NCBI GenBank assembly: GCA_002633005.1
Contig: NMRA01000093.1
Location: 249,441 to 313,440, forward strand
Source: Phoronis australis
Lineage: Eukaryota; Phoronida; Phoronidae
Direction of reading: 5' to 3'
DNA: 64,000 nt
Below are positions 49,767 to 61,621 of the stretch, in pieces. A model generated the notes under the pieces. That model ran no database searches, was not told where the DNA came from, and worked only from the letters and a program-made list of their open reading frames with translations. Position numbers and translations under genes: made by a program. The stretch's first letter is position 1. Every line of letters starts with the position of its first letter.

Positions 49767-50876
49767 ACAAGCAGTATCACGAGAACGCGTTTTATTCAGC
49801 ACATGCTGATCACATTAAAACGTTCGAGAATTGTCTCGGTAAGGCCTAAGGCCGAAACTCATTGAGTCGCCGGGTGACTGGATGCGTGACAGTCTGAGTT
49901 ATTTTCCGGGAGATTCGGGGGCGAAGGTGTCCACTATTAGTGGGGCATTTTATTAGGTACTTTACTTTAAAACACTTATTATGAATACATTAAAAATGGA
50001 TTAATAAAGCAATATCTCTTAAAAATAACGCAACAGTTTTTACGGCATTAGAAACTTTCTGAAATAAGTGGCAATCTATATTTCTAGCCGATGTGTTACC
50101 CGAAAACTAATGTCTGCGATGACAAGTGACACGTAGGTAGCGCGCGCTTTCTGGCCACGTGCTTTTAACAGCAACTTTTTATTCATGAGACCGTCGTCAG
50201 CTGAATGGGCACAATTCGCGGTTTTCACGGGAAGGCCCTACAAAGTGTCAAAAAGTAGGCCACACCTGACCAAGTTCAGTGTACATTTTTGAAACATACA
50301 TAAATACCTCCAGTGGAGTCGTGAAAGCTATAGTCTAAAGAAAAGTTTTGACAACTGATATTGAACTCTAGAAATTTGCGTCGAGTTTGGAATTGGTATT
50401 GTGGAGAACACTGAAAACAGGGGTTCAACAAACCATGAACACTTGCTCTTTCTTATAATACCATCCAAGGTGTCCTGTTCCGGCGACTTCGTAAGAAATT
50501 CGCAGTCAAAGAACAAAAATGTTCCCAAAAAGCCCAAACACACAACTGTGACGGCTCGAGGTCAAGGACGGTACGGAAATTGCCGATGAGTTACGGATGG
50601 ACGGCAACTGCCGGTTCTTCACGAAATGTTACGAAAGTGTGTGGCTAAGTGTAGAGTTATCGACATCGTGACTTTTCGCAACAAACCGGCAAATTCCGTA
50701 CCGTCCTTGACCTCGAGCCGTCAAAGTTGTGTGTAATTTTATTGAGTTATGTGCTTGATATGGACGGCTGAATCGAAGCAGCCGTGGAATTTCTAGCCCG
50801 GAGGGTCATACCTTGTAGTATTATATGTAGTGTATTGGGGACGATCAGAAGCTGAGGATGCCTGTGGTTGGCCCAG
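49767..50876 (+). repeat. 1.11-kb block, first of a near-identical pair
   Basis: ACAAGCAGTATCACGAGAAC to TGGTTGGCCCAG, then the N at 50877. Differs from 50878-51992 by scattered single-base changes and small indels. Confidence 0.9.
50539..50733. repeat. Strong hairpin: 47-bp arms, 101-base loop
   Basis: Arms 50539-50585 and 50687-50733 (CACACAACTGTGACGGCTCG... and ...CGAGCCGTCAAAGTTGTGTG) are complementary with two mismatches. Present again at 51655-51701 and 51803-51849 in the second copy. Confidence 0.85.
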
Positions 50877-50877
50877 N

Positions 50878-51992
50878 ACAAGCAGTATCACGAGAACGCG
50901 TTTTATTCAGCACATGCTGATCACATTAAAACTTTCGAGAATTGTCTCGGTAGGGCCTAAGGCCGAAACTCATTGAATCGCCAGGTGACTGGATGCGTGA
51001 CAGTCTGAGCTATTTTCCGGGAGATTCGGGGGCGAAGGTGTCCACTATGAGTGGGGCATTTTATTAGGTACTTCACTTTAAAAACACTTATTATGAATAC
51101 ATTAAAAATGGATTAATAAAGCAATATCTATTAAAAATAACGCAACAGTTTTTACGGCATTAGAAACTTTCTGAAATAAGTGCCAATCTATATTTCTAGC
51201 CGATGTGCTACCCGAAAACTAATGTCTGCGATTACAAGTGACACGTAGGTAGCGCGCGCTTTCTGGCCACGTGCTTTTAACAGCAACTTTTTATTCATGA
51301 GACCGTCGTCAGCTGAATGGGCACAATTCGCGGTTTTCACGGGAAGGCCCTACAAAGTGTCAAAAAGTAGGTCACACCTGACCAAGTTCAGTGTACATTT
51401 TTGAAACATACATAAATACCTCCAGTGGAGTCGTGAAAGCTATAGACTAAAGAAAAGATAGTTTTGACAACTGATAATGAACTCTAGAAATTCGCATCGA
51501 GTTTGGAATTGGTATTGTGGAGAACACTGAAAACAGGGGTTCAACAAACCATGAACAATTGTTCTTTCTTATAATACCATCCAAGGTGTCCTGTTCCGGC
51601 GACTTCGTAAGAAATTCGCAGTCAAAGAACAAAAATGTTCCCAAAAAGCCCAAACACACAACTGTGACGGCTCGAGGTCAAGGACGGTACGGAAATTGCC
51701 GATGAGTTATGGATGGACGGCAACTGCCGGTTCTTCACGAAATGTTACGAAAGTGTGTGGCTAAGTGTAGAGTTATCCACATCGTGACTTTTCGCAACAA
51801 ACCGGCAAATTCCGTACCGTCCTTGACCTCGAGCCGTCAAAGTTGTGTGTAATTTTATTGAGTTATGTGCTTGATATGGACGGCTGAATCGAAGCAGCCG
51901 TGGAATTTCTAGCCCGGAGGGTCATACCTTGTAGTATTATATGTAGTGTATTGGGGACGATCAGAAGCTGAGGATGCCTGTGGTTGGCCCAG
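50878..51992 (+). repeat. 1.11-kb block, second of a near-identical pair
   Basis: Starts ACAAGCAGTATCACG directly after the N. It continues beyond GGCCCAG into the outer TIR, whereas the first copy stops there. Confidence 0.9.
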
Positions 51993-52133
51993 CCTCAAGC
52001 TGCACTACATTCACTCGTAAGTTTTCACAATTAGACAAATTATACCTAGTAGACTCCTTCCCGTTTGTCGTTAATTGTCCTGGACACAAGTTACTTCCCG
52101 TATTTACTTTTTAGCCACATATGGCCGATTTCT

Positions 52134-52589
52134 CACATACTGAGCCAGAACACCACGTTCCTTACAATATCTCTTTTTATCACTCCTGCTGGTCTGCTCA
52201 CTCAGCTTGTCCGGAACCTGCTTTGCAGGTTGGTATAGCCCAGTTGGCTGTTTGGTGTTTCCACTCGGTACTTTATATGATATTTGCCCATTTGGCAGTT
52301 TGTACATATTTGGTACTTGTTATTGAATTTGCAGTTTTGCTCGACTCGCTTGGTAGGCAATAGGCCAATACCCATTAGGTATAATGTAACCATTTGCTAC
52401 TATGCTAACCTGTGCCACTTACTATCCGATACTAAATTACACATCGGGTATCGTAAATGTGTGTGTGTTATCTCTTGTAATTAAGGAACCTGTCTGGTTC
52501 CTTCAGTGAAATATTCAGTTGTAGAGCTGTGACCCTGAAATTCCCAATACAACCTAAAATATATATTATTCTTGTTCTTTTATTTGTCC
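52134..52589 (+). mobile_element. Second copy of element B
   Basis: Aligns with 316-775 from CACATACTGAGCC to TTTTATTTGTCC. It lacks the first 50 or so bases, including the 281-313 hairpin. No target-site duplication is clear. Confidence 0.75.
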
Positions 52590-53210
52590 CCAATAAAACG
52601 ATAAAGGAATTCTCAATGCTTGTTTGTGGACGATTTTCACAGGATGGCTCATTCCTTCCAGTGTCGAGGTGACCTTTCACATTTAGGGTCGGCTTTATTT
52701 AATTTCAAATGTCGCACAGTGTTCGAACTTCTGCAGATTGATGTACGGGCTCGTTTTTTTTTTCTATGATTCGCATTTTTGTCATTTTTACCGTTTTTAG
52801 GGATTTAAGTAGTTGGTTCGAAGAACTTTACGCGATTTTATTGTTACCGCTTGTCTGAGGACATCTTGACTTCTGTAGATTGGGTAAAACACAAGTGTGG
52901 TCATTTGACTTACTGTACCTTGATCCAAACTCGCTCATATTCAAGTTAATAATGTTTCGTAAAGCTACGAAGATCTTCGCTTGTGCAACTCTACTCTGAT
53001 TTAGTGATTTAGAAGACCGACTATGCGATGCGACATAAATTACACAGTATTCGACCAAGCTGCACTGACAAATAGAAATTATGCCATGTCGATGTTACAC
53101 ATCTTTGTAACTAAATTTACTTTTTAGTACTTACTTGTGTATGGATTGTGTTGGTACTTGTACTATTTGGTTACGCCGTTTGACTCACAGCAAGAGTGCT
53201 TGATTCCCAT
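52590..53210. other. No gene seen
   Basis: Anonymous AT-rich DNA between element B copy 2 and the partial element A. Confidence 0.45.
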
Positions 53211-53790
53211 TCTTTGAAAAGGAATGTTTTCAACAAGAGACAAAAATGATAACACGCACGTTTAGATGTAAGTCGCAAGTAAAAGATTACAATCTGATTT
53301 CAGTTCTTTGTGCCAACTACAGGAAGGATATAGTTAATTCACAAACAATATCTTGCTTACACGTAGTTCAGAAATAATCAGTTATTTGAAGATGGCGAAG
53401 TCGTCTAAACAAAATTTGATATCTCAACATCCTCGTTTCCAAACAGTAGGCCACCTTCTCTGCATCCACAGATGACAAGACGTTTCTCTCATCATAGTTG
53501 CGATTATACCTAGGAACCCTTTCAAATCCTTTTGAAACAGCACCCGCTGTCCGTTATGGGAAACCATAAATGAAATGATTTAAAAATCTTTTGAGGACCA
53601 CTTTGCTAAGCATGTATGCATATATTTTGAATATTGCACTGTGTCCTCGTTAAATCAATTCTATAATAATAGTAACAATGATAATGGTTAGCCAAATTCA
53701 TGCCGCGTCAGCCTGGAGGATATTCCTATAGAAGAGGAATACGAAAAGTGCCGGCCGTAACATTGACGTAAAATGTAACAGTTGTTACCG
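53211..53790 (+). mobile_element. Partial element A, copy 3 (right half)
   Basis: TTTGAAAAGGAATGTTTTCA, then the GATTACAATCTGA, CACTGTGTCCTCGTTAAAT and CAAATTCATGCCGCGTCAGC blocks, follow the order of 2010-2600 in copy 1 and 55560-56200 in copy 2. It ends in a TAAAATGTAACAG word. Confidence 0.75.
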
Positions 53791-53914
53791 TTTACGAGGC
53801 AAGGCAGCCCACATGTAGCTATCCGTCGGCGCACTGGCATAGGTCTATTCTTACTCTCAGTGAAAATTTGTATTCATCACGATTCCTCAAAACCGTGATG
53901 ATTACATCCCGAGG

Positions 53915-53995
53915 ATTGTCCCCCCCCCACCCCGTCCTACGGTGGACGTGAGCGGTCCGTACAAATTTTAAGTCATCCGGAGACGGGGGGTGGAG
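53915..53995. repeat. C-rich / G-rich inverted patch
   Basis: CCCCCCCCACCCCGTC at 53922-53935 faces GACGGGGGGTGGAGG at 53981-53995 and could fold back. It sits beside the left end of element A copy 2. Confidence 0.5.
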
Positions 53996-54045
53996 GTGGC
54001 GAAGTCGAATTGGTTTGTGCCCTGATACGCTGTAAAATCTAAAAA

Positions 54046-56655
54046 TTTAGTAAAATGTAACTACTGTTTCATTTTACTGTTGTCACATTATAAGTCACTG
54101 TTACATTTTACAATGCTAGGCCTCTCCTAAAATGTAACAAGTCGTTACATTTTATGTAATTGCTATAATTTACCTCGAATGCACATGCGAGAAATGTACC
54201 ATTGTTACATTTTACGAAAGCGACGTCATATTTCGTGAGTTTGCTTGGTATTTGTCACACGGAGGAAGCGGTTCACACACTTTTTGTCTTCTTTCTCGGA
54301 TTGTTTGAATGAACTTCTATCAAATGTGCCACCTGGAATTTATAAACGTGTCCCTATGTGCTTTCCATTGTTTTTCAACAATGTTTCTTGATATGCTCAA
54401 AATGTACATCGTACAATTTCAACTCCATACGAAAGGAGTTTCCAGGATCAGGAAATATTTTTTATTGACAAAGTTTTCTTGCAATCTTTTGTTGACGCTC
54501 ACAGGCATACACCAACTGTGTATCCGGCATTACAGTAGGCCTAAACACAGTTCCCTTGGTAAGCTCAACAGAAACAATAACATCGAATTTTGCTAACATT
54601 TATCATATTTCTTCGGGAGCAAACGACAATAACAAAAACGTCTTCTCGGAGAATTCAATTTTGGAAGCATTTATTTGCGGGCAAGTCGACAGATTTTGCC
54701 AGTGCAACAGCAAAAGATCGCCTTTTAGAAAAACGAGCCATTAGTTTAAAAAAGTGACGGCATAGTAACGTGTTTTAAACAGCTTAAAAATATCATTGTT
54801 TCTATGATGTCAAACCTGTGTGAAATAGTGGTGATAACAACAGGTCAAACCGTGACATGTATACGTAAAAATGGGAGGCCTAGCTGAGAAATAGAAAATA
54901 TTTTGGCACTCTGGAAGGGCATGATCATTTTTCTCAAACCGGGTAAAAGTTGATAGCTTAAGGGGCAATAATTCAAAAAAGCTGAATGCCGTCCTTTCAG
55001 ACTACACAAACATGCACTTTCTCTTTCTATTATCTTTTAATATAAAATATGAATTAAAATAGCTATTTGGTCATTTTTTCGTTACTTCGAAGCACGTATA
55101 AATAATGACAGAGATTGGACATTCTGCTATCAATGGACGTGAAGACACTTGTCTCATGAGGCGCCATTGTTTGTGTTGTAGCTCTCGCTTTCGACAACAT
55201 CAGTGGTTGTAGGCAGATAGGGAATTTGGTACATTAACCACTTTGATACATCGTATAAAACCGGATATCAAACAACGCTGACGTCGACGTTGGCCGTTTT
55301 TGTACCATACAATCTACTCTCAATGAAACCTGTTTGAAATCCCTCAGATAAATCACCTCGTTTTTCTAAGAATATTGTGGTCCATCCCACACAAAATTGT
55401 TGCGTGTTTTGTACACGTATGTCCGTTGCAAGCTGTTCTGATTATGCGGTGACCGCTGCCATAGCCGACTAGTCGCTAGTTCTCGGAAAGGGTCTGTCTC
55501 CAGGGTGCAACTTTACGCAATTTTTTAACTTACTCATCATCATGGAACGAGCCCAGTTCTTTGAAAAGGAATGTTTTCAACAAGAGGCAAAAATGATTAC
55601 ACGGTGGGTGTCCTCACGTTTAGAAAAAGTTGCAAGTAAACGGTCTGAATTCAGTTTTTCGTGGCAAACTACAGAAGGATATAGTTATATTTACAAACAA
55701 TACCGTGCTTGTCGATAGTTCAAAAATAAGCAATTTTTGAAGTTGACGCACACCTAAACAAGATTTTTAATCTCAACTCCCTCGTTTCCAAAAAGTAGGC
55801 CTACTCTGCATCCACAGCTGTCAAGACGTTTCTCACAAAATCGTTAAGGTTGAGCACAGGAATCCCTTTAAAATCATATTGAAACAGCAGTCGCTGTCCA
55901 CTATGGAAATTCCGGTGAAAACATTGAACCATCAATGAGATGATTTTAAAATCTTTTAAGACCGTGATGTATTACACTTTGATTAACATGTATTGTGCAT
56001 ATTGCACTGCGTCCTAGTTCAATAAACCCAAAAATATTAATATTAATAACAGTGATAACGATAACGACAAGGGTAGTAGTAGCAAAGGTAGTAATAGTGG
56101 TAATAGTAATGAAATACTAATAAAAATAATAATGGGTAGTCAAATTCATGCTGTTTCAGCCCGGAGGACATTCCTATAGAAGAGGTATACGAAAAGTGCC
56201 GCCCAAAATGTTTTTCACAGCAAAAAAAACTCCAAAATGGTGCCATTTTCGACAGAATGCCATCTAAAAATGTGCTTTTTCTGAATTTCTGGAACTGAAC
56301 TGTGCGAAAATGTGAATTTTTACACAAAGCAGTCTCTAAATGGGTCACTTTATGTCCGACCCACTCTCTAAACTGGTAAGTATCGAATTGTTTCGGGCGG
56401 CAGCCCCTTATCCAAAAATATTCCTGTACCTCCGACCGTGTCAGATACCACTCCTTCTTGATTTTGGTCATTTTCCTAGTAATATGACATTGGTTTCATA
56501 AAATGTAACAATGGTACATTTCTCGTTTGTGCATCGTAAAATGTAACAACTAGGTAAAATGTTACAACTTATTACATTTTAGGAGAGGCGTCGCGACGTG
56601 AAATGTAACACTGACATTACATTTTACGAAATTGTTACATTTTATGGCATATCAG
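54046..56655. mobile_element. Element A, copy 2 (both TIRs present)
   Basis: The left end (54046-54230) and right end (56480-56655) are inverted complements. Left: CCTCTCCTAAAATGTAACAA, GCACATGCGAGAAATGTACC, ATTGTTACATTTTACGAAA. Right: TTTCATAAAATGTAACAATG, GTACATTTCTCGTTTGTGC, TTACATTTTAGGAGAGGC. TAAAATGTAACA words recur within each end in both orientations. No transposase is visible in about 2.2 kb of interior. This copy shows the empty sites for both inserts in copy 1. Confidence 0.8.
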
Positions 56656-56660
56656 TCCCC

Positions 56661-57810
56661 CCAATAATTTTTATCGTCCTATGGGCTTGTGGAGAGAAGT
56701 ATACCATCGCCACCACTTGCACACGCCTTTATGCACTGTACTCGTTTGGGCTTAAGCCACTGGATCGGGGTTTCCTTGCTTTTGTTTACTTCGATCACTG
56801 CCCGTTTTAATAAATTACAACTATTCAAGTCAAAGGTGGTCGTCATACTACGTACATGTAACATTAAACTGAAAGGGGTTTCCCAGGTTTCTACCAATGT
56901 GGATGACTGAATGTTAAGACTTCGGTCTCATTACTTTAACCAATGAGAAGCCTTGTTAAATAACATTCGACAGTGTTACCTTTCGTAGCACTGTGAAAGT
57001 GTGTATTATAATTCAAGCGCGTTTGATGTGTGCTGACTGCTGAGAGGGGCAAATGAACCGTACATGTACATGTACATGTATACGAAATTATTGTGATCCA
57101 GAGGCGTTGACTTCGTGACGACTTGGGCTTTTCCCAGGTTGACACACACAAGATGAAGTGGCATTAGCGAGCTGCAGGTCGCCAAATTGAGCATTGTTAT
57201 GTCTCGATTTGACAAAGGAAATTGCCCGACTGAGACCGCTTGCTGCTAAGGGTCCCGTGCGGCCTACATGTGACTATATTTGACTTCAGCGCCATCTATA
57301 CATCAACAGTATAACGTGGTGTGCGTGTGGGAACTTCCGATAGCGTGAATTGAAGTAAACATTTTCAAACCATATTTCCGTCATTTATATACTATGCCAT
57401 AGAACCACGAAATTATTAACATTCAATCTCTTTCTGATGGCATATTCTCAGTTAAACAGTAACAATCTGCAGTCACAATAACCGTTGATTTGTCTCTTGA
57501 CACATCCTAGTAATCTCCTCCTAGTACTACGTATGCATAAGGCTTTGAAACACTCACTGATTCTGGAAGTTGTGAGTAGCCTATGACAAAGAACATCATT
57601 CCAAACAAAAAGTGCTCTCAAAAGTGCCATTGAGTCGTTTCATAGGCGATAAGAACACTACACAAATTGCAAGCGTATAAACGGTGGGTAGAGATACAGC
57701 AATGTTCAGTGTTCGAGTTCTTAAGGCAACTCGATGGTTTTGGTCGTGAAGGTCCTACCCGGTGGGAGTTACAGTGCCTCATTAAAGATGAAAATATACT
57801 GACGGATCAC
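56661..57810. other. No gene seen
   Basis: Anonymous; a short (ACATGT)n run at 57061-57078. Confidence 0.45.
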
Positions 57811-57915
57811 AAACACCCACACACGCGTACACACGCATACACATGTGCGCTTGCGCACACATATACACACACACACGCTCACACATACACAAACACACAC
57901 ACATACACACACACA
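57811..57915 (+). repeat. Imperfect (CA)n microsatellite
   Basis: CACACA interrupted by CG, TG and TA steps; the His/Thr-rich ORFs across it are artefacts. Confidence 0.95.
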
Positions 57916-59514
57916 TAACTTTGAACGAATTTAACATCCGTTTACACCATTATATTTATTTTCACTTCATTCCAGCAATTATTAATATTCATTTGCCGAT
58001 TGTCGGACTAGTCAGAACCTTGTTAGGGCCAACTTGCTTCACAAGAACTTCTAGTTGAAGCCGGTGCCCAACTAGGAGCGAACATATGAACCAAGCCTTA
58101 ACGTGTCGATAGAACAGATATGAGTACGGGTGAAATTTTCACAATTTACATGTTACGCCCATCCTATTCGATGTGGAAGTAACTTAATTTGCAAAGCGTG
58201 AACGGAATGAAATCTTCTTTTTAATCCTGGAAGTAATCAAATTATTTTCAATATAATTCTGAATGAGCATGTTTTAATGGCGTGTCCTTTAGAATTTAAA
58301 TTGCAAATAGTATTGAATTAGGCACTAAGATTAACACAGAAATCCTCTCCACTAATGTTTCACAGTACACTAAATGGCATTACGAATTAAAAATAAGAGT
58401 TTTCTTCGAAATACAGATCCGCCAATATACTCCTTGACTACCAATCACTTTCTGCTCTTGACCAAGTGATGAAGAAGAAGTCCAATTACTGTACCAACGC
58501 CATTGCTTCTGCTCCCTTACTTTACTTTACCGCCATGCGCCGTCAACTCAACTGATACCGTGCCCAAACCTTGTCTGATTACTTGTTACTTGCTTAAGGC
58601 AACTGTGAACCTTGTTTACCAGGTTGTACGTATGGACAAATATCGTAAATTCTGTTTGCTGTAACCCCTACAAAGTACATATTTTTTAAAGGTAGATCAT
58701 AAATTTCCAAACAAAATTCATTATTCTTATCCACGTGTCGTTATTGCTCCACGAGATTGCGTTTTTAGTAAATTTTTGACTTTGAACAGAGATTTTAGAA
58801 ATATTGTTCTTCCAATCATATTGCTCTTTTATCAACGGATTGGTAACGGCATTTTCGAGGGAATCATTTCTCAGATTTTTGAAATAGCTCTTAATTTTTA
58901 TCTACTTTCTAGAGCATTTTGAGCAAAAACGGCCGCGCTCTTCATTTTTGAAGGCTTCGCTCCGAAAAACTGGGACCTAAATCGAGATTCGGAGATCAGG
59001 TTCGCTTTGAAAGATATCAAATGCCAAGTATGCGAAATTTCATTATGGTAGCAATGCGTTCACACATCGCCGAGAATTCAATTTTCAAATTTTAAAATAA
59101 ACTGCAAAATCGCAACGAGAGAAATCAGAAGTAAGGCTCTAATCTCCAATTAGATCGTATCTACTCTGACGGGGTTGTGCTGTTAAAAATAAAAGTTAAG
59201 TTATAACATATTTCAACATAAACCAATAGCAGTTCTGAAATCTTCGTCAAATGGTGATCATGTTCAGTTTTTGAATCGCCAAAATCGTCCAACTGCAACC
59301 AAAGTTACGGCAATCTCTTCTTTCCGAATACACCAATTCCCTCGAGTTTGACTGTTTTCACACGTGGCCTGTAATAAGCCTAGTAAAAAATAATTGCAGG
59401 CGGTCTGATACACGTTGTACCAAACGTGCGCAAGCCTCGCATGTGGGCCCATTGCACTGATCACCTGGAGCCATTTTTATGCTTTATTAATGTGTAGTTA
59501 AAACCGAGCTGAGG
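57916..59514. other. No gene seen
   Basis: Anonymous AT-rich DNA; no shared repeat noticed. Confidence 0.45.
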
Positions 59515-59525
59515 AGCTAGAAACC

Positions 59526-59660
59526 TGACTCAAGGGTCTAGCAGTGTGGTCTAGTGGGACTTGAACCCCTGACTCAAGGGTCTAGCAGTGTGGTCTAGTG
59601 GGACTTGAACCCCTGACTCAAGGGTTTAGCAGTGTGACATGGTGGGACTCGAACCCACGA
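59526..59660 (-). repeat. 44-bp tandem array, each unit with a Pol III B box
   Basis: GGACTTGAACC at 59557-59567 and 59601-59611 and GGACTCGAACC at 59645-59655 are exactly 44 bp apart. On the reverse strand they read GGTTCAAGTCC or GGTTCGAGTCC, perfect matches to the tRNA B-box consensus. Between them the unit is CCTGACTCAAGGGTCTAGCA plus GTGTGGTCTAGT. Confidence 0.8.
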
Positions 59661-59708
59661 CCTCGAGTAAAGAAAGCGGGCACTTATCAACCAGGCCACA
59701 CTGCCTCC
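59626..59708 (-). repeat. tRNA-like sequence (SINE head), head of the B-box array
   Basis: The reverse strand reads GGCAGTGTGGCCTGGTTGAT, then GTGGGTTCGAGTCCCAC (T arm with perfect stem), then ACACTGC, which can pair with the first bases (GCAGTGT). A-box match is moderate (TGGCCTGGTTG) and B-box match perfect. The anticodon arm is not convincing. A tRNA-derived SINE or tRNA pseudogene; the 44-bp units continue from its 3' part. Confidence 0.5.
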
Positions 59709-60061
59709 TCTAATAAGCCTAGTAGATAAGTGGCCTGCTTGTTGTCATAACAGACAAAAGACTGTGCATGGCAGTTAACAAAGAAGCTCGATGTTATCAC
59801 GCACTCAGAACTGCCTACGTCTGGTAAAGTCACTGAACCGGAAAACGCTGTCATGCACTACTTCAAGAGTGCCCTCTGACATGGAAAATTCAAAAGGTAG
59901 GTCAATGTCGACTCGACGTCCGAAGCCGGTTCGATCATCAAACTTTCCGAATGTAGTTTAAAGTAACACAGTTGCAACAATATAAACAACACTCGACATG
60001 CATTCAGGCCCTAAACGTAACATATGGTACAAAACAGTTAATTATATCACACTTATGCATG
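59709..60061. other. No gene seen
   Basis: Anonymous sequence between the B-box array and the short palindrome. Confidence 0.45.
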
Positions 60062-60125
60062 GGCGGCGCAGCACTGAAAAAAGTAGGGGGGCTAAAGCCC
60101 CTCAGCTCCCCTGTGATGCACCGCC
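60062..60125. repeat. 64-bp palindromic MITE-like remnant
   Basis: GGCGGCGCAGCAC at the left faces GTGATGCACCGCC at the right, with a central GGGGGGCTAAAGCCCC. No clear target-site duplication. Confidence 0.5.
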
Positions 60126-60402
60126 TATAGTGATGCAATAAATGGTAGCCTCTACCAATTATGCTTGCAAATAAAGACTCTCGTCGGATTACGCCATTGC
60201 TTACACTTTTGTATATTTCAGATTCGATTCACCAGTCCTATGAACGAATGCCGACTTTTACAAAAAATAGCGGTAACTTAATCGGTCTATATCGACATCG
60301 CCTCGCACACGGTCGACCTTACCTTGCCATGAGGTGTCGTGTTAACCTGTAAGGAAGGTGAGAAAACGACGCTGCGACGTCAGTGGTTCATCTGCAGAAA
60401 GA

Positions 60403-60612
60403 ATGCCGCTAGGTTGCCCGAACTATGGAGCTGCGAGGAAAGCGGGTATATCGTTTTTTTCCAGTTCTTCCAGAACCCAAATTACTTAGGAAGTGGCTCG
60501 CGGTAGTGAAGAATGAAAAGTACGCTGTTAATAGCAAGTATGAGGTCGTGAAACATCTCCGTGTCTGTGGCCGACATTTCGTCGACAGCAATTTCTCTGA
60601 CAAATGCCGTCT
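60403..60612 (+). pseudogene. THAP-domain exon, left arm, broken
   Basis: Equivalent to the right-arm THAP exon, but the first codons are lost by a deletion just after 60411, removing the C-x4-C. A frameshift in the T run near 60450 then separates the AGISFF part from the rest. The later half is well kept in the frame at 60450-60612: LLRKWLAVVKNE (with the conserved tryptophan) and VCGRHFVDSNFSD (the C-x2-H zinc pair). THAP domains are C2CH zinc-finger DNA-binding modules found in host factors and in P-element-type transposases. No transposase body is seen downstream. Confidence 0.55.
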
Positions 60613-60615
60613 TAC

Positions 60616-60762
60616 CAAAGAACTATCCATACGTTCTGTTGCCTGTGCCTGTTCACGGCGCCTCTCTAGTATTTCTTGATCAGTGTATTCCTGTGAAACC
60701 AAACAACCCAGTCAGTCTTCGTCGGATGAGCTCTCGTCTAAGTCCGGATTGCGAGTTGCCAT
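60616..60762 (-). pseudogene. P2X7-like N-terminal exon, left arm, broken
   Basis: Reverse strand, from ATG at 60762: MATRNPDLDESSSDED, then an in-frame stop; after a deletion relative to the right arm it continues EYTDQEILERRREQAQATER and MDSSLV to a GT donor at 60615-60614 (GTAAGA). Compare the intact right-arm copy. Its stop and deletion mark it as dead. Confidence 0.45.
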
Positions 60763-60897
60763 GTTGACGTTTGTTATTCTCCGTTGAAATGAAATATTCT
60801 CACCCTAACCAATGCTTATACAAAACTGAAACAAAGTCTGTTTCATTAGATACCAATTTGTAATGCATTTGGAGTATTCGTGAATGCAAATGTTTTG

Positions 60898-61621
60898 AGA
60901 AGCCAGCAATGAATAAGCCACTGCGTTACCGGCTTTAGATGCAATAAAGATAATTGACTGGGCACCGAGTCCGTGTGAGCGCAAGCCATGCTAATTCAGT
61001 GTTTGCTGGCAGAAAGCTGTTGTGAAACAATAAATCGATCTTATATGCTATGGTCACATGTTTGGGGAATGTTTATTTAGATATACAAATACATTATTCA
61101 AATCATTGTTACTGTACAACCTTTGTCCTGACGGTTCTGTGGAAGGGGAACCTCAGTGAGTTCGCGGCCTCCGACAAGTATGTAGATTTTCAGTTTCGTG
61201 GCTAATTCATCAAAATAATTACGTGCTCACTATTATGGTCTTTTCGTGACTAGAGTTTTAGTTTCCAACTTAAGCTGGTTTATGTTCGGTGATGTCCAAT
61301 CCCGCCGGCAGCGGCGACGGGCATGATCGGGTTCTGAGCCACTGTCTGGGATAACAAGCGTTTTGTGTGTTTAGAACTGAAAAAATCGCAAGTCTAAAAG
61401 TACAACACACAGCTATTTTTCATGTCTATATTTTACGGAAGAATGGTTTGTATTTATCATCAAACACACCCAAACTCTCGCGATCGACTATGATAAATTG
61501 GCCTACCGAACCCGTCCTGGGAATCTACACTCTTTGATCGAACTCTATAGGCTACCGTACGTGTACGTTCAAATACTAATAAATCCGTAACAGTGAAATA
61601 AAACAACACGTTTGTTCAATA
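60898..61621. other. Insertion or unique segment in the left arm of the palindrome
   Basis: About 725 bp with no counterpart in the right arm. No terminal repeats, target-site duplication or ORF that I can support. Confidence 0.5.

Larger units (their letters stand above)
48825..52001. mobile_element. Long-TIR DNA element, inner half present twice
   Basis: The left TIR (48825-48970; AGCTTC..., CCACAGGCATCCTCAG, GATCGTCCCCAATACA, CTAGAAATTCCA, CGATTCAGCCGTCCATATC) is answered inverted at 51851-52001 and, without the outermost bases, at 50735-50876. As assembled it is 3.2 kb; with one inner copy removed it would be about 2.1 kb. No transposase domain is recognised: the only repeated frames are 62 and 70 codons with no motif. 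Target-site duplications were not clear. Confidence 0.75.

Noticed and set aside
50328-51705. 62- and 70-codon ORFs repeated at 50.4 and 51.5 kb
   Set aside because: Same reason: they lie in an N-separated near-identical pair, and one strand's frame mirrors the other.
57164-57185. Similarity to 7080-7095 (GAGC.TGCAGGTCGCCA)
   Set aside because: Only about 15 bases match; too short to call a shared repeat.
57667-58058. His/Thr-rich ORFs
   Set aside because: Read through the (CA)n microsatellite.
59626-59708. Functional tRNA gene
   Set aside because: T arm and B box are good, but the anticodon arm is unconvincing and the 3' part is tandemly repeated; SINE or pseudogene is safer.
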